64,000 nucleotides of DNA from DATKYQ01 sp035528415 (lineage in GTDB: Bacteria; Myxococcota; B64-G9). Below, one piece after another: positions 18,269 through 27,728 of this stretch. Location of the stretch: contig DATKYQ010000078.1 in assembly GCA_035528415.1 (NCBI GenBank), forward strand, positions 1 through 64,000, given 5' to 3'. The stretch's first letter is position 1; the number at the start of each line of letters is the position of its first letter. Both the position numbers and the translations under genes were made by a program. The notes beneath the pieces are model-generated. The model had not been told where the DNA came from. It made no database searches and worked only from the letters and a program-made list of their open reading frames with translations.

Positions 18269-19474
18269 GTGGAAGACAGCAGTAAAAATTCGCGCCTGCC
18301 CGGGTGGTACAATTTGTCGCTGCCCGAGCGCGGGCGTCAACTGGCCGAGTGGTTATCCGAGTCGCCCGCTGGACTGCTGTCCGTGATGCGGTCCGGTGGC
18401 CTCAGTGCCGACCAAGCCGATCTGCTTGTCGAAAACGTGGTTGGAGTTCATGCGCTGCCTTTCGCCGTGGCCCCAAATTTCGTCGTCAACGGCCGGCAGT
18501 TGCTGGTTCCCATGGTGATTGAAGAGCCGTCCGTGGTCGCTGCGGCCGCCAACGCCGCGCGAATTGCGCGCGCCGGCGGAGGGTTCAGGGTGTCTGCGAG
18601 CGGTCCTTTGATGATTTGCCAGATCCAGCTTTTCGTTGCTGACGGCGAGCGGGCCCGCGGAAAGATCCTCGAAGCCAAGACGGAACTGCTGGCGGACGCC
18701 GCCCGGGTCGACCCGCTTCTTGTGGAACTCGGCGGAGGCCCCGTCGACATAGAGGTGCGCAACCTGAAGGGAGGGGAAGGGGAGGCCGGCTTTCTGGTCG
18801 TCCACCTGCTGGTATCGGTGCTTGACGCAATGGGAGCGAACACGGTGAACACGATGGGAGAAGCGCTCGTTCCCCGCTTGGAGGCGTTGAGCGGGGGCCG
18901 GGTTGGAGTGAGGATACTGACCAACCTTGCCGATCGCCGGACGGTCACAGCCGAGGTGAGCGTGCCGGCCGCGGCTCTGGAGCTGCATGGTTTCGATGGC
19001 GAACAAGTGCGCGACGGCATAGTCTCGGCCTCGCGCTTCGCCGAGTTGGATCCCTACCGGGCGGCGACTCACAACAAGGGAATCATGAACGGTGTCGACG
19101 CCGTGCTGCTGGCCACCGGGAACGACTGGCGCGCGGTTGAGGCTGGGGCGCACGCCTATGCAGCAAGAGACGGGCTCTACAAACCGTTGTGCGTCTGGAG
19201 TCGTGAAGAAGACGGTCGGCTGCGGGGCAAGCTGAAGATGCCCATGGCGGTCGGCATCGTCGGCGGCGCCACGCGGCTGCACGCCGGCGCGCGGCTCGCG
19301 CTGCGAATCATGGGGGCGGACAGCGCCGGCGAGTTGGCGCGCGTCACCGCCGCGGTGGGGATGGCCAGCAATCTGGCGGCGTTGCGCGCATTGGCCAGCG
19401 AGGGTATCCAGAAGGGTCATATGCGCCTGCACGGCAGGAGCCGACGGAAAAAACCGATGAGTGGGAGGGAATAA
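18269..19474 (+). CDS. mvaA: Hydroxymethylglutaryl-CoA reductase, class II
   Basis: This enzyme reduces HMG-CoA to mevalonate. The GTG at 18269 is preferred: GGGAGG ends 9 bases upstream, while an in-frame TTG at 18248 has no ribosome site. The product has 401 aa. Class II features are ENVVGVHALPFAVAPNFVVNG, the catalytic Glu in EEPSVVAAA, the cofactor segment DAMGANTVNTMGE, the catalytic Lys in ATHNKGIMNGVDAV, the Asp in GNDWRAVEAGAHAYA and the C-terminal His region KGHMRLHGR. Class II enzymes can be degradative, but the biosynthetic neighbours argue for mevalonate formation. Its stop overlaps the hpnC ATG by one base. Confidence 0.93.
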   Translation: MEDSSKNSRLPGWYNLSLPERGRQLAEWLSESPAGLLSVMRSGGLSADQADLLVENVVGVHALPFAVAPNFVVNGRQLLVPMVIEEPSVVAAAANAARIARAGGGFRVSASGPLMICQIQLFVADGERARGKILEAKTELLADAARVDPLLVELGGGPVDIEVRNLKGGEGEAGFLVVHLLVSVLDAMGANTVNTMGEALVPRLEALSGGRVGVRILTNLADRRTVTAEVSVPAAALELHGFDGEQVRDGIVSASRFAELDPYRAATHNKGIMNGVDAVLLATGNDWRAVEAGAHAYAARDGLYKPLCVWSREEDGRLRGKLKMPMAVGIVGGATRLHAGARLALRIMGADSAGELARVTAAVGMASNLAALRALASEGIQKGHMRLHGRSRRKKPMSGRE

Positions 19475-20448
19475 TGGAAGCTGGCACGTACACGAGCGAC
19501 AGCTACCTGCGGCCGGAAGGTGACGCTTCGCACGCGCCTCCCACCGCGCCCTGGTCGCTGGAGGATCCGGTCTACCGGCGCAGGCGCTGGAGCCTGGCGG
19601 CCGCGAACAGGTATTGCCTGGGATTGACCAACTCGCACTACGAGAACTTCCCGGTGGCCATGTCGCTGTTTTCGAAGCAGCAGCAGGAAGCACTGGCCGC
19701 AATATATGCCTTCGCCCGCACAGCGGACGATTTCGCCGACGAGGATCACTTCGAAGGCATGCGTGAACGGCTGCTGGACGAGTGGGAGCGACAGTTGGAG
19801 GTGTGTCGTGATACCGAGGTCGGACACCCGGTATTCATCGCGCTGGGCAACTCTATGCGCCGTTTCGAGCTGCCGATCGAGCCGTTCTTTGACCTTCTGG
19901 ACGCCTTTCGACAGGATTGCAGGCAGCGACGCTACGAGACCTTCAGCGAGCTGCTCGACTATTGCAGGCGTTCCGCCAACCCGGTGGGGCGGCTCGTCCT
20001 GAATGTGCTGGGGCTATCCGAGCCGGGGCTCGCTAAATGGTCTGACAGTATTTGCACGGCCCTGCAGCTTACGAACCACTGGCAGGACATTTCCGTAGAT
20101 ACGCGCAGGAACAGGATCTACATCCCGCGTGAGGACCTGGATAGATTCAGGGTTCACGAATCGACGCTGCTTACGGGCAACCCCTCGCGGTTGTTCGGCG
20201 ATCTTGTGGTATTCGAGGCCAACCGGACGCGAGAGCTGTTCAGGCAGGGACGCCGGCTGCTCATAAATACAGGTTTTCCGGGCAACGTGTACTTCACGGC
20301 CGTCTGGATGGGAGGCCGGGCCGTCTTGCGCATGGTCAGGCGCACCGGGAAATCCATCATCCATGAGCGGCCGGTGCTGAATGCGTACCTTTTTGCCCGG
20401 ACGCTCGTGGGGGCGGGGCTTAGCAGGCTTACAGGGAGTGCAGCATGA
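19474..20448 (+). CDS. hpnC: HpnC, hydroxysqualene synthase
   Basis: This 324-aa trans-isoprenyl-diphosphate-synthase-fold protein is HpnC, which converts presqualene diphosphate to hydroxysqualene. The HYENFPVAM segment is the HpnC signature. The two Asp-rich regions are YAFARTADDFADE and LTNHWQDISVDTRRNRIYIP. GGGAGGG lies close to the ATG. It overlaps the HMG-CoA reductase stop by one base and hpnD by four. In the three-step bacterial route HpnD acts before HpnC and HpnE after it, and all three are adjacent here, replacing a single squalene synthase. Confidence 0.92.
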   Translation: MEAGTYTSDSYLRPEGDASHAPPTAPWSLEDPVYRRRRWSLAAANRYCLGLTNSHYENFPVAMSLFSKQQQEALAAIYAFARTADDFADEDHFEGMRERLLDEWERQLEVCRDTEVGHPVFIALGNSMRRFELPIEPFFDLLDAFRQDCRQRRYETFSELLDYCRRSANPVGRLVLNVLGLSEPGLAKWSDSICTALQLTNHWQDISVDTRRNRIYIPREDLDRFRVHESTLLTGNPSRLFGDLVVFEANRTRELFRQGRRLLINTGFPGNVYFTAVWMGGRAVLRMVRRTGKSIIHERPVLNAYLFARTLVGAGLSRLTGSAA

Positions 20449-21311
20449 ATGCCGGCACTGCGATCTCCGCCTGTCGCCGCATCCTGGCAGAGTCGAACTC
20501 GTCCTTCGCTTTGGCTTTTAAAATACTGCCCCAGGAACAACGCAACGCCATGACGGTCTTCTACGCCTTCTGCCGCCAAGTCGACGACGTGGTGGACGCG
20601 GCCGAGAACAGTGAAGAAGCCGTTCGTGCCGTTGCGGCCTGGAGATCACGTCTAAAGAGCGTGTTCGACGGCAATCCCGAGGGCCATGTATGCAACGCCT
20701 TGCGCTGGGTGGTCGATCGCTTCGGCGTCGAGCGACGGCATCTAGAATTCGTTCTCGACGGCGTCGAGCGAGACCTGGAGGTGCGTCGCTACCAATCCTT
20801 CGCCCAACTCTACGAGTACTGCTACCGGGTGGCCTCGGCAGTTGGGCTGGTGTGCGTGACTATCCTCGGCCGGAGATCTGTGGAGATCGACCTGTACGCC
20901 GAGCTGACAGGCATCGCAGTCCAGCTGACGAACATTATCAGGGACGTCGGCGAGGACGCCGGCCTGGGCCGCATCTACCTGCCTCGCGATGACCTGCTGG
21001 CCTTCGGCCTGACCGATGATGACATCCTGCGAGGCCGCATGACATTGAAAGTCAAGCGTCTGCTGCGTTTCGAGGCCGGCCGGGCCGAGCACTTCTACGG
21101 GCTCGCCGAGAGCGCGATTTCCAAGGGCCGGCGGCACGAGCTGTTTTTCCCCGAGGCGCTCAGGGAAACCTACCGGCGCCTGCTCATTCACCTGATCGAG
21201 AAGGATTTCCCGGTTTTCACGACTCGCGTCAAAGTCGGCAAGAGAGAGAAGATCGGCATTGCCTTGAAGCATCGCCTGCACCCGGCAACGCTGGTGAGGT
21301 CGCACAGATGA
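20445..21311 (+). CDS. hpnD: HpnD, presqualene diphosphate synthase
   Basis: This 288-aa enzyme joins two FPP molecules to presqualene diphosphate. Asp-rich motifs are FCRQVDDVVD and LTNIIRDVGEDAGLGRIYLP, both complete. The start ATG overlaps the hpnC stop, with GGGAG upstream. Phytoene synthases share the fold, but position between hpnC and hpnE makes HpnD the best call. Its C-terminal Arg/Lys-rich end (KREKIGIALKHRLHPATLVRSHR) may help membrane association. Confidence 0.92.
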   Translation: MNAGTAISACRRILAESNSSFALAFKILPQEQRNAMTVFYAFCRQVDDVVDAAENSEEAVRAVAAWRSRLKSVFDGNPEGHVCNALRWVVDRFGVERRHLEFVLDGVERDLEVRRYQSFAQLYEYCYRVASAVGLVCVTILGRRSVEIDLYAELTGIAVQLTNIIRDVGEDAGLGRIYLPRDDLLAFGLTDDDILRGRMTLKVKRLLRFEAGRAEHFYGLAESAISKGRRHELFFPEALRETYRRLLIHLIEKDFPVFTTRVKVGKREKIGIALKHRLHPATLVRSHR

Positions 21312-22636
21312 AGTTGGCCGTAGTGATAGGCGCGGGCCTGGCCGGGCTCGCGGCCGCGGTGAAACTCGCTGACCAGGGTTTCACAGTCACGCTCCTCGAG
21401 CGCGGCGGACGGCCAGGCGGCCGTGTACGCAGGCTGGTGCCCAGGGATCATAGCCAGGGTATCGATCTCGGACAGCACCTGATGATGGGCTGTTACCGGG
21501 AAGCAATCTCGCTTTGCAAGCGCCTGGGTACGGAGCGCTCGTTATGTCGGGTGACCGGTGTCACTCCCTTCGTATCCTCGGGCGGCCGGGTGCATCCGTA
21601 TCGCCTGGGCAGGCTACCGGCACCGTGGCATGCCCTGCCGGGGCTGCTGGGCCTGACCCAGCTAGGCCTGCGGGAACGGATCGGGCTGGCGCGGGTCGTG
21701 GCCGCCGCCAAGTGGTCCGTGCGCGCTGATCCCGACGGATTGGATCGGCAAGATGCCCACTCCTGGTTGTGCGCCTGTGGCCAAAGCTCCGGGGCCGTAG
21801 CGGGTTTCTGGGAGCCTTTAGTATTGGCGACGCTCAACACGCCGGTACGGGAGGCCTCGGCCCTGCTGCTCGCGACCGTTCTCGACAAGGGTTTCTTCAG
21901 GAGGAGAGCGGACGCGATTCCCATTCTCCCGTCAGTCACATTGCATGACCTCTTCGTAGCGCCTGCGGTAGCCGCAATCGAGTCGGCCGGTGGCCGCCTC
22001 GCCTGTCGTCAGAAGGTGGACGGGTTTTCGATCGGGGCCGGCGGCAAGATTACATCGGTGCACACGAGCGCCGGCGATAGCTTTTCGGGCGACTGCTTCG
22101 TGCTGGCGGTGCCGGCCTGGGACATTTCTTCGATCACCGGCAAACAGCACGAACTCGCGGGCGTCGGCGAGCGGGCGCAGGCCCTGTCTTCGTCGCCGAT
22201 CATCTGTGTCGAGTTGTGGTACGACCGGCCGTGGCTGAGCTATCCATACGCGGCATTCCTGGGAAGCCCTCTGCAGTGGGTGTTTAATCACCAAGACGCC
22301 CAGGGCGGCTCCGGCCAGCGGGTTTCCGTGGTCATCAGCAGCGCCGAGAAATTGATCAAGCGCGGCAGCCGCCGGCTGGTCGAGGCAAGCGTTTTAGAGC
22401 TTTGCGACTTTTTTCCGGAGTCGCGCACCGCGAAGCTGGAAAACGGCCTGGTGATCCGGGTGCCGCGGGCCACGATCCGCGTCGAACCGGGTCAACGGTC
22501 GATCAGGCCGGAGACGAGGACGGCGGTTGCCAACCTGTTTCTTGCCGGGGATTGGACGGCGACGGGCCTGCCGTGCACGATCGAGGGTGCGGTCATGAGC
22601 GGTAACCGGGCCGCCCGGGCCGCGGGAGGGCGCTAG
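21308..22636 (+). CDS. hpnE: HpnE, hydroxysqualene dehydroxylase
   Basis: This 442-aa FAD-dependent amine-oxidase-family protein is HpnE, which reduces hydroxysqualene to squalene. The dinucleotide-binding motif VIGAGLAGLAAAVKLADQG and GGRPGGRVRR begin the protein, and the C-terminal FAD segment is LFLAGDWTATGLPCTIEGAVMSGNRAA. It overlaps hpnD by four bases, and its stop abuts the sensor kinase ATG without a gap. Phytoene desaturase relatives share the fold, but the C-D-E order is decisive. It completes squalene synthesis within the operon. Confidence 0.92.
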   Translation: MKLAVVIGAGLAGLAAAVKLADQGFTVTLLERGGRPGGRVRRLVPRDHSQGIDLGQHLMMGCYREAISLCKRLGTERSLCRVTGVTPFVSSGGRVHPYRLGRLPAPWHALPGLLGLTQLGLRERIGLARVVAAAKWSVRADPDGLDRQDAHSWLCACGQSSGAVAGFWEPLVLATLNTPVREASALLLATVLDKGFFRRRADAIPILPSVTLHDLFVAPAVAAIESAGGRLACRQKVDGFSIGAGGKITSVHTSAGDSFSGDCFVLAVPAWDISSITGKQHELAGVGERAQALSSSPIICVELWYDRPWLSYPYAAFLGSPLQWVFNHQDAQGGSGQRVSVVISSAEKLIKRGSRRLVEASVLELCDFFPESRTAKLENGLVIRVPRATIRVEPGQRSIRPETRTAVANLFLAGDWTATGLPCTIEGAVMSGNRAARAAGGR

Positions 22637-24568
22637 ATGCCACTTGCAAGACAAAGAGTGAAAGATACGGATACAAGCATCGAGGGAATCCTCGAGTCGA
22701 TCCTGCGGGGCGCCGCGAAGATCCTGGGTTGCATATCGGCCAACCTGGTCATCTTCAACAAAAAAGAGAAACATGCCCGCGTGAGAGTCGGCTTGATCGC
22801 CAAGAAGCGCGTTGAGCTGAATGCAATCGAGGAGGTCTTCGGAAGCGCCTTGCAGAGCATGCCCTTTCCCTTCGAAAGCATCGAGTCCAGCCTGGTCTAC
22901 GCTGCCTGGAGAGATCACGCGGTGTATGAAACATCATCTTTAACAGAGCTTGTCGGAACCGCGTTCTCCGGTGAAGTCGCCGAGCGGGTCGAGGAAATGA
23001 TCGGCGAACAGAGATTCATCTGTGTGCCGGTCGAGTGCGGCCGGAGGAACTTTGGCGTGATCATCTTCACCAAGGAGGATCCCGGACCCTTCGGCTTGCA
23101 GAGAAGGGAAATTCTCCTGCGCTACGCGCAGCGCATCGGCGAGATCATCGAGAACGAGATGAGGGGAGTGAACGCTTCCGGTTCCTTTGCGCGGGACGGA
23201 CGGGTTCGGGGCGCAGCGTTTGCCCAACTCGTGTTCGATCGTGACGGCCGGTTGATAGGGCATGACCGTCGCGAGGGCATCGAAATAGGCGGCCTCGATT
23301 CATCAGAAGAGGGAGACAACGCTAGCAGGCAGATTTCCCAACGGATGCTTCAGGAACTTGCGCGCATGGTTCGGGAATTCGCCGGTGGGAATGGCATGGG
23401 CTCGCAGGCAGGGGCTTACGGCGGGTACCGGATCGACATGTGCGAAATGGAACTGCGCGGTGACAAGTGTGTCTTGTGTGCCCTGTCCGAGACCTCGGAG
23501 GCGCAACCGGCCAGCCAGAACCAGTTGCTCCAGTTTGCGCTGGGAGACATGGCGCCGGCACTCCTGCTCGACACTGATTTCAACATCACCTCGTGCAACG
23601 AGGCCACCGAACGCCTGTTCGGCTTCTCGGCCGATGAGTTGCAGCAACATTCCGTCGGTGTCTTGTTCCGGGATCCGGCTGAGATCAACGTCGTCTTGAA
23701 CCAACAGTTTCTGTTTCTCTCGAACGGCTACTTCGAAAATCTCGCCCTGGTGCGGCGCAAGAACGGCAGGGTATTCCCCGGCAAGGTGGAAACGCTTCTT
23801 TTAGCTGACGGTAAAAACGAGGTTGTCGGTTACCTGCTGCTTATCCGCGATCAGTCCAACCTGATCGGCATTACCAATACCGAAGACCCCATCAGCCACC
23901 TGATGAGGAGGGAACGCCTGGCGACCATGGGCGAGATGGCGGCCCAACTGGCGCACGAGATACGTAACCCCCTGGTCTCCATCGGCGCCACGTTGGAGAT
24001 GCTGACCAGGGAGAAACGCCAGTCAGGGGGCGAACCGGTCATCCTGGAGGCACTGTCCGGGGAAGTCACCCGTCTGGACATGATCTTGAAGGATTATCTT
24101 TCCCTGGCCGTCCGCAGAAACACGACTGTCTCGAAGGTGGACCTGGCCGAGATCATCAGCGACACATTGAGACTGCTGAAAGGAACACAAGTATGCGGAG
24201 GCGTCACTATCACGTCCCGGGTTAACGTCAGGCTGGAGGTCGTCGCCGACCATGACGGACTGCGCCACGTACTGCACAACCTGTTGCAAAACGCTATCGA
24301 AGCCTCGCCGGCCGACAGCCAGATCGTCTGTCATGCCTCCGAAAGCAGTGGGGACGTTGCGATTCACATCGACGACCAGGGTGCCGGATTGAAATGCGGG
24401 CCGAATGAATGCTTCAAGCCTTTCTTCACGACCAAGGGAAACGGAACCGGGCTGGGGCTTGCCGTCTGTGAGAAGATAGTCAAGGCACATGGCGGGACGA
24501 TAGAACTCAAGAACCTGCAGGGAGGAGGCTGTCGCGCCTCGATCGTTCTCCCGAGGAGAGCGAGCTGA
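22637..24568 (+). CDS. Cytoplasmic sensor histidine kinase (GAF-PAS-HisKA-HATPase)
   Basis: This 643-aa kinase has no membrane segment. A GAF-like domain covers about 17-175, a PAS domain about 295-410, HisKA about 425-490 with His440 in LAHEIRNPLVSIG, and HATPase about 530-640 with LLQNAIEA, DDQGAGL and GNGTGLGL. It lies directly after hpnE (GGGAGGG ribosome site) and overlaps the response regulator gene as TGATG, so the pair is cognate. GAF and PAS domains suggest a cytosolic signal such as redox state, a metabolite or a bound cofactor. Given the operon, a sterol, squalene or aromatic intermediate is possible. It belongs to the NtrB-like group that works with sigma-54 activators. Confidence 0.93.
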   Translation: MPLARQRVKDTDTSIEGILESILRGAAKILGCISANLVIFNKKEKHARVRVGLIAKKRVELNAIEEVFGSALQSMPFPFESIESSLVYAAWRDHAVYETSSLTELVGTAFSGEVAERVEEMIGEQRFICVPVECGRRNFGVIIFTKEDPGPFGLQRREILLRYAQRIGEIIENEMRGVNASGSFARDGRVRGAAFAQLVFDRDGRLIGHDRREGIEIGGLDSSEEGDNASRQISQRMLQELARMVREFAGGNGMGSQAGAYGGYRIDMCEMELRGDKCVLCALSETSEAQPASQNQLLQFALGDMAPALLLDTDFNITSCNEATERLFGFSADELQQHSVGVLFRDPAEINVVLNQQFLFLSNGYFENLALVRRKNGRVFPGKVETLLLADGKNEVVGYLLLIRDQSNLIGITNTEDPISHLMRRERLATMGEMAAQLAHEIRNPLVSIGATLEMLTREKRQSGGEPVILEALSGEVTRLDMILKDYLSLAVRRNTTVSKVDLAEIISDTLRLLKGTQVCGGVTITSRVNVRLEVVADHDGLRHVLHNLLQNAIEASPADSQIVCHASESSGDVAIHIDDQGAGLKCGPNECFKPFFTTKGNGTGLGLAVCEKIVKAHGGTIELKNLQGGGCRASIVLPRRAS

Positions 24569-26010
24569 TGCTGCAATCAGTCAAAATCCGGGACGTGAAC
24601 TCGCCCGATAGCCTCGACAAGAACACGTTTGGGGTCTTGGTTGTCGAGGACGTCAAGCTGTTCGCCCAGACGATCAGCATGGAGCTGGAGAGGAACGGGG
24701 TGTGTTGCGACGTCGCCTTGTGTGCGTCCGAGGCCTTGGCCCTCTGCCAGCGCAATTCGTACCAGGCCATCCTGCTCGACCACAAGCTTCCAGATGACGA
24801 CGGCATCAGGCTGATACCCGTTCTGCTCGGTCGCCAGGGCAAGTGCTCGATCATCGTGATGACGGCCTACGAAACCATACAGAACGCAATACAGGCGATA
24901 CGCCAGGGCGCCGATGATTACGTGATCAAGGAAACCAACACCCGGCCGATTATCGATCGTATCCTGGAAATCCGGCGCCGGGATATGGTGCGCCGGACGG
25001 GCGCGGGATGGGACGAACACAGAAAGGACGGCCTGCTTGGAAACTCACCCGCCATCATCCAGGTGCGCAGGCAGATCGAGCGCGTGGTCAGGCGTCCGGA
25101 GACGACGATCTTGTTCACCGGTGAAACCGGCGTCGGCAAGGAAGTCGCGGCGCGCTATCTCCACAAGCTGTCGGCCCCCGAGGGCAGCCCGTTCATCTCG
25201 GTCGACTGCGTAGCCCTGCCCGACTCGCTCGTTGAGAGCCTGCTTTTCGGGCACGAGAAGGGCGCCTTCACCGGCGCCGACAGGATCAAGAACGGCGTTT
25301 TTTACGAAGCGGGCCAGGGGACCATTCTGCTCGATGAGATCGGCGACATGGATCTCTCCTTGCAGGGCAAGCTCCTGAGGGTTCTAGAGAGCCGCTCGTT
25401 TCAAAGAGTTGGATCGGTCAAGGAACAACCGGTCAAGGCACGCGTTGTGGCCGCCACCAACCTCGACCTGATGGAATCTGTAAAGCAGGGGCGTTTCAGG
25501 TTCGATCTGTACCAGCGCTTGTCGGCCTTTCCAATTCACATTGCGGCTTTGCGGGAGCGTGGGGACGACATCCCAGTGTTGGTCAAGCATTTTATCGATT
25601 TCTTCAGTTCGAAAATGAACATTGGCCTGGAACCACTGTCACCCGAGGTGCTCGGCCGACTTTTCGACTACGATTACCCCGGAAATGTCCGGGAGTTGAA
25701 AAACATCCTGGAGCGGGCGGTGATCATGACCGAATCGGGCCGTATAGAGTTGAAACACCTGCCCGAGCGTATGCACATGGTGTACTCCGAACCGGGCAAC
25801 TCGCCCGGAATGATCCAGTCGCATGCCATCGACTTCATTCCCGGTATAGACACCATGAAAACGTTGGAGGAAAAACTGATCCGCCGGGCGCTGAGTTACA
25901 CTGATGGAGCCAAGGCGGAGGCAGCCAAGCTTCTGGGCATCAGTCGTTTTCAGCTCCTGCGGCGAATACAGAAGTACAACATCCTGCCGGCTGAAGACCA
26001 AGAGGAGTAA
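24568..26010 (+). CDS. NtrC-type sigma-54-dependent response regulator
   Basis: This 480-aa regulator has a receiver domain (about 20-140) with phospho-acceptor Asp71 in LLDHKLPDDDG, Thr99 and Lys121. The AAA+ domain (about 155-395) has Walker A GETGVGKE (185-192), GAFTGA (232-237), which contacts sigma-54, and Walker B ILLDEIGD (253-260). The C-terminal Fis-type helix-turn-helix is AKAEAAKLLGISRFQLLRRIQKY-like, near residues 450-473. All parts needed for a phosphorylation-controlled enhancer-binding protein are present. It is the only such protein in the window and sits inside an operon that starts with a sigma-54 promoter, so it probably activates its own operon together with mvaS, ispA and the cyclase operon through the palindrome at 14074-14087 and its copies. 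Confidence 0.94.
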   Translation: MLQSVKIRDVNSPDSLDKNTFGVLVVEDVKLFAQTISMELERNGVCCDVALCASEALALCQRNSYQAILLDHKLPDDDGIRLIPVLLGRQGKCSIIVMTAYETIQNAIQAIRQGADDYVIKETNTRPIIDRILEIRRRDMVRRTGAGWDEHRKDGLLGNSPAIIQVRRQIERVVRRPETTILFTGETGVGKEVAARYLHKLSAPEGSPFISVDCVALPDSLVESLLFGHEKGAFTGADRIKNGVFYEAGQGTILLDEIGDMDLSLQGKLLRVLESRSFQRVGSVKEQPVKARVVAATNLDLMESVKQGRFRFDLYQRLSAFPIHIAALRERGDDIPVLVKHFIDFFSSKMNIGLEPLSPEVLGRLFDYDYPGNVRELKNILERAVIMTESGRIELKHLPERMHMVYSEPGNSPGMIQSHAIDFIPGIDTMKTLEEKLIRRALSYTDGAKAEAAKLLGISRFQLLRRIQKYNILPAEDQEE

Positions 26011-26014
26011 TCGA

Positions 26015-27112
26015 GTGCGAGATCTGTCGCTTACGTTCAACAACCGCCATGACTGTCGTCTGTGCGTGGGCAGCGGAGCGATCGAGGCGCTGCCGGACGT
26101 CTGGCAAGATGAATGGAAGGCAGCCGCGGTGATCGGCGATCGCACCGTGATCGGACTGTTCGGCGAACAACTCGAAAATCGACTGCGTCCGTTTGTGGAC
26201 AAGATGGTCATACTGCAGTTTGAACCAGGTGAACAGAGCAAGACGCGCCGAGTCAAGGAGCGCCTGGAAGATAGTCTCCTGGATGCCGGTTTCGGCAGGA
26301 ACACCTGTGTGTTGGCGCTTGGCGGCGGCATCAGTATCGATCTCGCCGGCCTGGTTGCCGCGACGTACATGCGCGGTCTGCCTACAATAAACGTTCCCAC
26401 GACGCTGCTGGCCCAGGTGGATGCCTCGATCGGCGGCAAGACAGCCGTGAATACCCGGCACGGTAAGAACCTGGTGGGGGTCTTCCACCAGCCGTCGGCC
26501 GTTCTGATAGACTCCGATCTCTTGGCCATGCTCTCGCCGGGCGAATGGCGCAACGGTATGGCGGAAGCGGTCAAGCAAGCAGTGATTGGCGATGAGGCGC
26601 TCTTCGAATGGATCGAAGCAAACGTTGCGTCATTATTGTCGCCACAGGGCGTTGACTCGTATCTCATACAGCGCTGCGTAGAGATCAAAAGCGCTGTTGT
26701 CATGGAGGACGAGCGCGAATGCGGCCGCCGCGCGATCCTCAACTTCGGGCATACCGTCGCTCATGCGATCGAAGGTGCGACATCATTCTCGCTTTCCCAT
26801 GGGCTCGCCGTCGCTGTGGGTATGGTGGTCGAGGCCGGCATGGCAGTCGAGAAGTGCGGCTTTCCTCCCGACTCGTTGCGGAGATTGCGGCAGTTGCTTT
26901 CGGCCCTGCACCTATTGCCTGACCTCGATCTGGGTTATGAGGATGTGCGCCAGTTTTTCAAGACTGACAAGAAGAGACTTGGCGGTCAAATCCGGGTGAG
27001 CTTGCCCGACTCACTCGGCAGGATGGCAAAAAATGACGAAGCATATACATTTCCCGTCGAGCCCGACTTCATCCGCCGGGCCTGGCGGGAGAATATGCGT
27101 CAGCCTGGCTGA
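26015..27112 (+). CDS. aroB: 3-dehydroquinate synthase
   Basis: AroB cyclises DAHP to 3-dehydroquinate using NAD. The GTG at 26015 follows AGAGGAG (26001-26007) by 7 bases and gives 365 aa; upstream in-frame starts run into the regulator gene. Motifs include GGGISIDLAGLVAATYMRG for NAD binding, PTTLLAQVDASIGGKTAVN and GKNLVGVFHQPSAV, and the metal-binding His region LNFGHTVAHAIE. It is the first shikimate gene after the two-component pair. The last 80 bases overlap aroD, an unusually long overlap. Confidence 0.94.
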   Translation: MRDLSLTFNNRHDCRLCVGSGAIEALPDVWQDEWKAAAVIGDRTVIGLFGEQLENRLRPFVDKMVILQFEPGEQSKTRRVKERLEDSLLDAGFGRNTCVLALGGGISIDLAGLVAATYMRGLPTINVPTTLLAQVDASIGGKTAVNTRHGKNLVGVFHQPSAVLIDSDLLAMLSPGEWRNGMAEAVKQAVIGDEALFEWIEANVASLLSPQGVDSYLIQRCVEIKSAVVMEDERECGRRAILNFGHTVAHAIEGATSFSLSHGLAVAVGMVVEAGMAVEKCGFPPDSLRRLRQLLSALHLLPDLDLGYEDVRQFFKTDKKRLGGQIRVSLPDSLGRMAKNDEAYTFPVEPDFIRRAWRENMRQPG

Positions 27113-27728
27113 ATCATCTCCATCGGCTTGCCTGGAGAAGCTTGTAAGGCTGCAATTTGCCGAGATTCGTCTGGATGGTATGGATGCGGCGATAGAAGAC
27201 GTGCGCACGATTTTCTCGCAGAAGAAGACGTTGATTGCAACCCATAGATCGGGTTCGAGACCACAAGTCGAAAGGCAACGTCTGATGGCCGCGGCCATTG
27301 AAGCCGGGGCCTCTTACATCGACATCGATCTACATTCTGAGATCGAATACAGGCAGAGCCTCGTGCGGCTCGCCCGTAAGCATGGCTGCCGGGTCATCAT
27401 TTCGTTTCATGACCAGCAGGGCACACCGGCTAGGTTTGAACTAAAGGGCATTGTTCGGCGCTGTCTGGATGCCGGCGCTGAGATCGTGAAGATCGCTTGC
27501 CGCGTGCTCCGGGTACAAGACAACGCCAAGTTGATCGGCCTATTGGATAGCGAGGTTCCCATGGTGGTGGCCGGGATGGGTAGGGCGGGAAGAATCACCC
27601 GGATCGTGGGACCGTTGCTGGGCAGTCTTTTCAGTTACGCCTCCCTGGAGCGGGGGGCGGAGACGGCCTCCGGACAGATCGACTTGGAGACATTGCAAGA
27701 ACTGATGGAGGCCTGCAACGGTGTCTGA
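27033..27728 (+). CDS. aroD: 3-dehydroquinate dehydratase, type I
   Basis: This 231-aa class I dehydroquinase forms 3-dehydroshikimate through a Schiff base. Landmarks are ICVSLA at the first strand, the Glu in IDIDLHSE, the catalytic His in IISFHDQQGTP, the Schiff-base Lys in EIVKIACRV and the C-terminal SASGQID-like stretch (here TASGQIDLETL). The only good start in frame is the ATG at 27033, which is 80 bases before the aroB stop; no in-frame start exists between there and ICVSLA. It overlaps the aroE-aroK gene by 8 bases. Use of the type I enzyme contrasts with the type II enzyme found in many proteobacteria. Confidence 0.9.
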   Translation: MTKHIHFPSSPTSSAGPGGRICVSLAESSPSACLEKLVRLQFAEIRLDGMDAAIEDVRTIFSQKKTLIATHRSGSRPQVERQRLMAAAIEAGASYIDIDLHSEIEYRQSLVRLARKHGCRVIISFHDQQGTPARFELKGIVRRCLDAGAEIVKIACRVLRVQDNAKLIGLLDSEVPMVVAGMGRAGRITRIVGPLLGSLFSYASLERGAETASGQIDLETLQELMEACNGV

